DNA of 6,375 nt, from assembly GCA_030616125.1 (NCBI GenBank), contig JAUWXZ010000036.1:1-6375 (forward strand), in the 5' to 3' direction. The stretch's first letter is position 1. Each line of letters begins with the position of its first letter. The notes below the pieces were generated by a model that saw only the letters and a program-made list of their open reading frames with translations, made no database searches and had not been told where the DNA came from. The translations under genes and the position numbers were made by a program. The DNA is from Candidatus Aenigmatarchaeota archaeon (GTDB lineage: Archaea > Aenigmatarchaeota > Aenigmatarchaeia > CG10238-14 > SCSR01). Of this stretch, positions 1 through 4,339 are shown in pieces.

Positions 1-2750
1 TGTATGCGATAAGAATAAAATGTAATTCTACAGAGACAGGTGACAGCTTTTCAGCAACACAATATCTACAAGTGAATGATACCACAAAACCACAATGGTC
101 AAACAATGAAACTAATATAGTTACAACTTATAGTTCAACAATATTATCCTACTTCAACATAACCTGGACCGATAACGTCGCGGTTGATAAAGTATTTATA
201 GAGGGAGATTGGTCAGGTTCGCCTCAAAACTATACGATGTTCAATTATAGTGGGAATGTCTATTCTCGTAATGAAACTTTGCCGGCTGGAACTTTCTACT
301 GGAAATCCTTCGCAAATGATACATCTGGTAACTGGAATGTTTCTAATGTCTGGTACTTCACCATAACCAAAGCACCAACTTTAACGAGGCTTTTCTTGAA
401 TGGAACAGAGAATGATAGAAATTACAACAAATCTGGTATAGCAAACCTAACTGCTACTGTGAACATAACTGAAAAAAATGTACAGTTGTGGAATGATTTC
501 ACGGGAACGACGCAAAACGTGTCCAATTCTCCCGGTCAAACGCCATTAATTAATATCACTAATACAAGCAATTTGAATCTTGGCATTTACAACATAACAG
601 CCTACTTTGCAGAAGACCAAAATTACACCAAATCTGGTATAAGCTATCAAATGAAAGTTTACAAGAAAATTATTTTTAACGGGACAATGGGGGATGCGAC
701 TGGCAATCCAGTAAATGTTACTGTTAGAATTTATGAGCCAGATACAGAAGAAGAGGTAACGAACACCTCTACCAATGCCACTGGATACTACAACACGACT
801 TTCAATTCTACAGGTTTACACGATGTCTTGGTAAATGCGTTCAATGACAGTATAAAATTGTTAAGGGCTAACTTATCTGAGAACGCATTGGACACGTTGG
901 CTTTGGATAGTGTACCGATAGAGAATATTACTGTTCCTGCTACAAGAGTTGTTCATAAAGGATTATCTGCAGAAGTTAATTTAACTTACCAGAATATTAC
1001 CATTTGCCTTAATTACACGTTAGCTCCAATCCAATACGAAAATACCATTAAAATTTTCAAATGCCCAGAATGGAATTTCTCATCAAGATTCTGTGACGGT
1101 GCATGGAATAAACTGGAAGGAATTTTAAACACCACCTCAGATATGATCTGCATAAATCAAACTAATTTTTCTGCATATGCCGCGGCAGAGGCCATATGGT
1201 GTGGAAATAATATTTGTGAACCAGATGAAAGTTGCTCTTCATGCCCAGGAGATTGTGGCATTTGCCCGACAACACCGATAACACCGACTGCGGGTGTTAG
1301 ACGTGTTAGAATGAAAATAATCGTTGATGAGTATATTCAGATTAAACAGGGAGATGAAATATCTATAAAGCTATTTGTAGATAATATCGGAATCGTTACA
1401 TTGCATGGTGTTTTTCTACGAATAAAAGGAATTGAAAAAGATTGGGCAGAAATTCTGAATCATAGCTTCGATATTGCTGCTAACGAGACAGCCATCATAA
1501 GGGTAAAATTTAAAATTCCTTCCGATGCTTTGGTAAAAAATTATTCGCTAGAGTTCAATGTTAGTTCGGTGGAAATGAGCGATATAGCAACACTAATATT
1601 AGAAATAAAACCAAAATCCATATTTATGGAGAGGTTTGATGAGTTGAGTAGCAGTATAAAAGCTAAAATTGACAGATTTCTGAGCCTTATAAAAATAATG
1701 AAAGAGAAAGGTATACCTACAGGCACAGGAGAAAAACTTTTGTTGAAAGCGAGGAATTTTTATGGGTCTGCTATAGATATAAAAGGGTTTGGTAATTATA
1801 CGGGAGCTATGATACTTTTACAAAAAGCGGACGTTTTTCTAAATTCTACTTCTTCCTCATTAGAAGAAGTGATAACGACTGAGTTTGGTAGATTGGTTTT
1901 AATGGTTAAATTGACATTGTCCTTTACTTTGGTTATCGCTGGTATACTGATTTACGATAAAAGAAAGAAAATCATCAAGGCATTTTCTGCATTGGCCAAA
2001 TCAGTTAGCTATCTAGGCAGGCAAGTCCTTAGGCAGTTATACAAAATAAAATTACCTTCAATGCCAAAATTAAAAGTACCTAAAATTAAATTACCAAAAA
2101 TTCCAAAAGTGAAAATACCTAAACTACCCAAAGTTAAAGTACCTCAAGTTGAGGAAGTGATAACCAAACCATCAAAAGTTTCCAAAAAAATTCTAAGAAA
2201 GCCTAAGCTATCTCTCAATTTACTCAAAACAGCTATACTTAGGATAAAACCAAGAATGCGTACAATACTAAAACTACCTGGTCTAGAAGAGTTTAAAAAA
2301 GAGCGTAATGCATTCTTAAAAGAATTTAAAAAGACAAAGCGTCATTTAGACCTGTTAACTACCTATTTGATTCGTGGTCATCTTAAAGATGCAGAAAAGG
2401 CAGTAAGGAGAAAAGAATACAAACAAGCTTTAAGATATATTAAAGAATGTAGAAAAAATATACTAAAAATTCCTGAAATAAAAATCCCAAAAATTCCTAA
2501 GATTGAGATACCTAAGAAGAAAGTTAAGATTCCAAAACTGAAAATAACTACACTGAAAATTGAGATACCTAAATTTAAAATGCCAAAAATCAAAGTTCCT
2601 GAGATCACGATAATTTCGAAACGTTTGTTAAAACGTTTTGGAACTGTAGAAAAAGTATTCGAAGCTACGGATAGGGGACTCCAAAAAGTTAAAGGTGTGG
2701 GTAAAAGGCTTGCTGAAAAAATTAGAAAAATTTTAACCGAAAAATATTGA
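1..2750 (+). CDS. Giant glycosylated surface protein with single TM, cytoplasmic Lys-Pro arrays and C-terminal HhH domain (5' partial)
   Basis: The reading frame is open back to position 3 with no stop, so the GTG at 72 is not the true start and the N-terminus with its signal peptide lies outside the window. In order: an Ig-like domain (to about 366, with the W-T-D-N-V-A-V-D signature common in DPANN surface proteins); a second Ig-like domain (about 372-657); a carboxypeptidase-regulatory/CnaB-like beta domain (about 660-960); a further beta region; a Cys-rich module (1200-1268); a NEW3/CARDB-like beta domain (about 1296-1614); a helical segment (1617-1892); one TM helix (about 1893-1955) followed by DKRKK; and a Lys-rich cytoplasmic part of about 263 residues ending in an HhH domain. 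I count about 39 N-x-S/T sequons before the TM and none after. The stop TGA is directly followed by the next gene, suggesting an operon. The role is unknown; attachment of DNA or cytoplasmic partners to the envelope is an inference. Confidence 0.9.
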   Translation, partial: YAIRIKCNSTETGDSFSATQYLQVNDTTKPQWSNNETNIVTTYSSTILSYFNITWTDNVAVDKVFIEGDWSGSPQNYTMFNYSGNVYSRNETLPAGTFYWKSFANDTSGNWNVSNVWYFTITKAPTLTRLFLNGTENDRNYNKSGIANLTATVNITEKNVQLWNDFTGTTQNVSNSPGQTPLINITNTSNLNLGIYNITAYFAEDQNYTKSGISYQMKVYKKIIFNGTMGDATGNPVNVTVRIYEPDTEEEVTNTSTNATGYYNTTFNSTGLHDVLVNAFNDSIKLLRANLSENALDTLALDSVPIENITVPATRVVHKGLSAEVNLTYQNITICLNYTLAPIQYENTIKIFKCPEWNFSSRFCDGAWNKLEGILNTTSDMICINQTNFSAYAAAEAIWCGNNICEPDESCSSCPGDCGICPTTPITPTAGVRRVRMKIIVDEYIQIKQGDEISIKLFVDNIGIVTLHGVFLRIKGIEKDWAEILNHSFDIAANETAIIRVKFKIPSDALVKNYSLEFNVSSVEMSDIATLILEIKPKSIFMERFDELSSSIKAKIDRFLSLIKIMKEKGIPTGTGEKLLLKARNFYGSAIDIKGFGNYTGAMILLQKADVFLNSTSSSLEEVITTEFGRLVLMVKLTLSFTLVIAGILIYDKRKKIIKAFSALAKSVSYLGRQVLRQLYKIKLPSMPKLKVPKIKLPKIPKVKIPKLPKVKVPQVEEVITKPSKVSKKILRKPKLSLNLLKTAILRIKPRMRTILKLPGLEEFKKERNAFLKEFKKTKRHLDLLTTYLIRGHLKDAEKAVRRKEYKQALRYIKECRKNILKIPEIKIPKIPKIEIPKKKVKIPKLKITTLKIEIPKFKMPKIKVPEITIISKRLLKRFGTVEKVFEATDRGLQKVKGVGKRLAEKIRKILTEKY
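1200..1268 (+). other. Cys-rich module in surface protein
   Basis: The encoded segment begins CGNNICEPDESC and ends CPGDCGICP, with seven cysteines in 23 residues. Modules of this CGD-x-x-C-x-x-x-E-x-C-x-x-C-P-x-D-C-G type recur in archaeal and bacterial secreted proteins. It separates the sequon-rich Ig-like half from the membrane-proximal half. Disulfide bonding or metal binding is plausible; the sequence does not decide which. Confidence 0.75.
1296..1614 (+). other. NEW3/CARDB-like beta domain in surface protein
   Basis: About 106 residues with alternating hydrophobic beta strands and the pattern expected of the NPCBM-associated NEW3 / CARDB group: a G-D-E-I-S-I-K strand, V-D-N-I-G, then an A-A-N-E-T-A-I-I-R-V strand and a closing L-I-L-E-I strand. 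These domains usually act as extracellular spacers or adhesion modules near the membrane. The family assignment is by fold pattern only. Confidence 0.55.
1893..1955 (+). other. Single transmembrane helix of surface protein
   Basis: This stretch encodes about 21 mostly hydrophobic residues (LVLMVKLTLSFTLVIAGILI and one more), interrupted by one Lys near the outer edge and followed at once by the basic cluster DKRKK. By the positive-inside rule the C-terminal side is cytoplasmic. The loss of N-glycosylation sequons after this point agrees. It is not the very last element of the protein, unlike a sortase-type C-terminal sorting signal. Confidence 0.85.
2043..2147 (+). repeat. Lys-Pro-aliphatic repeat array 1 (cytoplasmic)
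   Basis: Thirty-five residues made almost only of K, P and I/L/V, in units such as KLKVPKIKLPKIPKVKIP, ending KVKVPQ. The spacing of prolines alternates between three and five residues. The pattern excludes stable alpha helix and suggests an extended, strongly basic strand. It resembles the low-complexity repeats of eukaryotic periaxin and AHNAK in composition; homology is not claimed. It begins about 29 residues after the TM. Confidence 0.9.
2280..2462 (+). other. Predicted cytoplasmic helical hairpin between the Lys-Pro arrays
   Basis: About 60 charged, proline-free residues after GLEEF, with the pattern of two helices joined near RGHLKDAEKAV, then RRKEYKQALRYIKEC. The second half resembles the K-x-Y-x-x-A-L-x-x-I helix of TPR-like or stalk hairpins in archaeal membrane proteins. 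It may mediate oligomerisation. The assignment is from amino-acid pattern only. Confidence 0.5.
2466..2603 (+). repeat. Lys-Pro-aliphatic repeat array 2 (cytoplasmic)
   Basis: A second array of about 46 residues with units such as KIPEIKIPKIPKIEIPKKK and KFKMPKIKVPE, of the same K/P/aliphatic type as array 1 but with some Glu. It directly precedes the HhH domain. The codons vary between units (CCA/CCT, AAA/AAG, ATT/ATA/ATC), so it is not a young DNA-level tandem duplication and the amino-acid pattern appears to be maintained. Confidence 0.9.
2616..2747 (+). other. C-terminal helix-hairpin-helix (HhH) DNA-binding domain of the surface protein
   Basis: The last 44 residues contain LLKRFGTVEKVFEAT followed by LQKVKGVGKRLAEKIRKIL. 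This matches the tandem HhH2 layout at the C-termini of XPF/Hef and UvrC: a degenerate first hairpin (L-L-x-R-F-G-x-V-x-x-V), then a canonical V-x-G-V-G hairpin with a following basic helix. In those proteins the domain binds DNA backbone without sequence specificity. Here it is the cytoplasmic end of a membrane protein, which I do not recognise from any described family. Confidence 0.8.
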
Positions 2751-2753
2751 GGG
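2749..2753 (+). promoter_or_regulatory. Ribosome binding site GAGGG deciding the DUF460 gene start
   Basis: GAGGG overlaps the stop codon of the surface-protein gene and lies 5 bases before the TTG at 2759. GAGG can pair with the archaeal 16S rRNA 3' end. The earlier in-frame TTG at 2747 has no such site upstream, so 2759 is preferred. Confidence 0.55.
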
Positions 2754-2758
2754 ATAAA

Positions 2759-3247
2759 TTGTCTAAAGCTTTAATAGTCGGAATAGATCCTGGAATCACT
2801 AGTGGTATAGCGGTTTTAGATTTAAAGGGCAATTTACTTGGAATTGCAAGCAAAAAATATGCGAAGAAAGGTTTTTTAGTAAAATATGCTACAAGATTTG
2901 GAACTCCAGTGATAGTTGCAACTGATGTAAATCCTCCTCCAAGAACTGTTAAAAAATTGGCAAGAGCTTTGGGTTGCAGACTTTTTTATCCTGAGATCTC
3001 TCTTCCTAATGTTGAAAAAAATAAAATAGTTAAAGAATATGAAACAAAAGGTTATCATCAAAAAGACGCTTTGGCTGCAAGCATAAAAGCATTAAAAAGT
3101 TACCATGAGCTTTTCTCAAAAATCCAAGATGCAATATCAAAACCTGACTTAGAAGACACTTTTGATGAAATTGTAGTAAAACTAATAAAAGAAAAAGCAG
3201 ATAACATTGCAGACGCTATAGAAAAAATAAGAAGAAAAAGGAAATAA
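2759..3247 (+). CDS. DUF460-family RNase H-fold protein, predicted nuclease, short stand-alone form
   Basis: A 162-residue protein if it starts at TTG 2759; the alternative TTG at 2747, overlapping the previous stop, adds four residues. Residues 5-21 hold the RNase H/RuvC-like first strand with GIDPG and Asp10. VIVATDVNPPP (about 52-62, Asp56) is the DUF460 hallmark, and HQKDALAAS (about 100-108, His100 and Asp103) matches the final acidic motif of RuvC-like resolvases. Candidate metal ligands are therefore Asp10, Asp56 and Asp103. From memory, many archaeal DUF460 proteins are much longer with coiled coils; here only about 50 mostly helical, basic-ended residues follow the domain. No signal peptide or TM is seen, so it is cytoplasmic. 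It sits between the HhH surface-protein gene and the archaeosortase gene with near-zero spacing. The family assignment is firm; catalytic activity and substrate (nucleic acid, perhaps a branched structure) are inferred. Confidence 0.88.
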   Translation: MSKALIVGIDPGITSGIAVLDLKGNLLGIASKKYAKKGFLVKYATRFGTPVIVATDVNPPPRTVKKLARALGCRLFYPEISLPNVEKNKIVKEYETKGYHQKDALAASIKALKSYHELFSKIQDAISKPDLEDTFDEIVVKLIKEKADNIADAIEKIRRKRK

Positions 3248-3248
3248 G

Positions 3249-3818
3249 ATGATAAAAAAAGTAAAAAAGGAAATGCTGATAGCAGTTGTAATTTTTCTCT
3301 TAATTTTCAACCTACTTTCTTTGCCTGTCTGGATTATCATCTATCTTGACATTACTTTTCCGAAATTACAAACTCTTTTAGCGAGCTCTTTAGAACATGT
3401 ATTAAATTTCTTAAATGTTGAAACAAGGAGAAAAGGGTTTGTTTTGTTGTTAGCTGATCCAAAGATGCCACAAATTGTGATAGACGCTGATTGTATTGGT
3501 TGGAAATCTATGTTGATGTTTTTTGCTTTGGTTTTAGCTACCCCTATAAAATTTGGAAAAAAAGTAGGAAAGCTAAAAAATAAAATCAAAAATTATTTTC
3601 CAAAAACAAAACTTGAAGCTTTGGCTATAGGTATTCCAATACTTTTTATAATAAACTTTCTTAGAATCTTGACAACAATTTTAATAGGTTATCATTTTGG
3701 AGTCAGCTATTTTACTTTTGTTCATACAATTTTTTGGAGAGAAGGGCTTATCCTAGCGGTAATTTTAATTTGGTTCTTATGGCTAAGAAAACAAAAATAT
3801 ATTATCAAACAAAAATAA
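3249..3818 (+). CDS. Exosortase/archaeosortase-family transmembrane cysteine protease/transpeptidase
   Basis: A 189-residue integral membrane protein. After a Lys-rich start comes a first TM (about 9-32). The motif DADCIGWKSM with Cys82 opens a second TM (to about 100), followed by a basic cytoplasmic loop. The third TM ends in NFLRI (Arg139), and the segment FVHTIFWRE (His159) leads into the last TM (about 166-180). Cys, Arg and His in this order are the conserved catalytic residues of the exosortase/archaeosortase family, which cleaves C-terminal tripartite sorting signals of surface proteins and may attach them to lipid. The length suits the shorter archaeal members. ATG at 3249 follows the previous stop after one base and has AGGA six bases upstream. 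No protein in the window carries a standard C-terminal sorting signal, so its substrate is not visible here. The subfamily (ArtA, ArtE and so on) cannot be assigned by eye. Confidence 0.87.
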   Translation: MIKKVKKEMLIAVVIFLLIFNLLSLPVWIIIYLDITFPKLQTLLASSLEHVLNFLNVETRRKGFVLLLADPKMPQIVIDADCIGWKSMLMFFALVLATPIKFGKKVGKLKNKIKNYFPKTKLEALAIGIPILFIINFLRILTTILIGYHFGVSYFTFVHTIFWREGLILAVILIWFLWLRKQKYIIKQK

Positions 3819-3827
3819 GCTATGTTT

Positions 3828-3832
3828 AGGTG
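3828..3832 (+). promoter_or_regulatory. Ribosome binding site AGGTG for the TTG-started coiled-coil gene
   Basis: AGGTG, which can pair with the archaeal 16S rRNA 3' end, lies 5 bases before TTG 3838 in the 19-base gap after the archaeosortase gene. No in-frame ATG occurs near the start, and the ATG at 3822 reads only six codons beyond itself before a stop. This supports TTG as the real start. Confidence 0.65.
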
Positions 3833-3837
3833 GGCTT

Positions 3838-4308
3838 TTGGCTAATACTGATGATTTGACAAGAATTGAAAATAAATTTAAGCTTAGTTTATTGCAAACT
3901 GAAAAGAGGCTGGTCAATTTAGAAGTAGCTATAGCTGAATTAGAAGAAAAACTTAAAAAAGTCGATTTGGAAGGGATTCAAAATCTGAAACAGAAAGTTG
4001 AAGATTTAGAAGAACTCAAAACAAGCAAGAAAGATTTGGTAGCAATAAACGTTAGGATTGGGTCTTTGGAAGAATCTATTAAAAATTTTGAAGGATTAGA
4101 AAAGGCTCCTGTTTTAAACAAAGAAATAGAAGATAAAATGAATAAAATTAGAGAATTTGAAAGAAGTATAACCGAAAACACACCTGGTATTTCAAACATG
4201 GAAACAAATGAATTAATCAGCAGGATCATCGCCCTCGAAGCTAGAATTGGCGCCCTAGAGAGAATTACTCAAAATAAAACAAAAGATCAACCAGTGGTTT
4301 TAGAATAA
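3838..4308 (+). CDS. Small coiled-coil protein of unknown function
   Basis: A 156-residue protein starting with TTG, supported by AGGTG upstream. I do not recognise a family. Residues about 7-60 form long charged heptads (TEKRLVNLEVAIAELEEKLK and on), a second helical stretch covers about 64-112, a short break lies near TPGISN (115-120), and a third helix about 123-144 has ISRIIALEARIGALERI, a leucine-zipper-like segment. The tail ends QPVVLE. There is no Cys, no Trp, no TM and no signal peptide, so it should be a soluble cytoplasmic oligomer. It follows the archaeosortase gene by 19 bases and precedes the topoisomerase by 31 bases. It could be a scaffold or an adaptor for a neighbour, but nothing in the sequence fixes a partner. 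The coding call itself is secure from frame length, start signal and regular heptads. Confidence 0.8.
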   Translation: MANTDDLTRIENKFKLSLLQTEKRLVNLEVAIAELEEKLKKVDLEGIQNLKQKVEDLEELKTSKKDLVAINVRIGSLEESIKNFEGLEKAPVLNKEIEDKMNKIREFERSITENTPGISNMETNELISRIIALEARIGALERITQNKTKDQPVVLE

Positions 4309-4317
4309 TTTTATAAA
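4303..4317 (+). promoter_or_regulatory. Candidate BRE/TATA promoter for the topoisomerase gene
   Basis: GAATAA (4303-4308, BRE-like purine-rich) precedes TTTATAAA (4310-4317). The box centre is about 26 bases before the ATG at 4340, the usual TATA-to-start-site distance in archaea. Transcription would then begin at or next to the ATG, giving a leaderless mRNA. The region is AT-rich, so a chance match is possible. An AAGGA at 4323-4327, 12 bases before the ATG, is a competing, rather distant ribosome binding site used if transcription reads through from upstream. Confidence 0.45.
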
Positions 4318-4339
4318 TTTTTAAGGACTATTTGATTTA

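Noticed and set aside
72..74. GTG as the start codon of the large surface protein
   Set aside because: The frame is open for 23 more codons to position 3, reading plausible Ig-domain sequence, and no signal peptide follows the GTG. The gene begins outside the window.
1541..1726. Minus-strand open frame of 61 codons
   Set aside because: It lies wholly inside the surface-protein gene, has hydrophobic low-complexity content expected from reversed AT-rich codons, and shows no ribosome binding site or family features.
2378..2608. Minus-strand open frame of 76 codons rich in Ile, Phe and Gly
   Set aside because: It is the reverse shadow of the Lys-Pro array, whose codons read as Ile/Phe/Gly/Leu on the other strand; it is not a membrane protein gene.
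2040..2610. Lys-Pro arrays as a sequencing or assembly artefact or a DNA tandem repeat
   Set aside because: The units differ in codons and in residues, and the frame stays open on both sides with structured domains following, so a recent DNA repeat or misassembly is unlikely.
3796..3804. TATA-like stretch before the coiled-coil gene
   Set aside because: It lies inside the archaeosortase coding sequence, would place a start site about 12 bases before TTG 3838 without a clear BRE, and such stretches are common by chance in this AT-rich DNA.
4309..4330. T-rich intergenic stretch as a transcription terminator
   Set aside because: The T runs are short and broken, no hairpin is evident, and the same bases fit a TATA element better; a weak T-tract terminator cannot be excluded.
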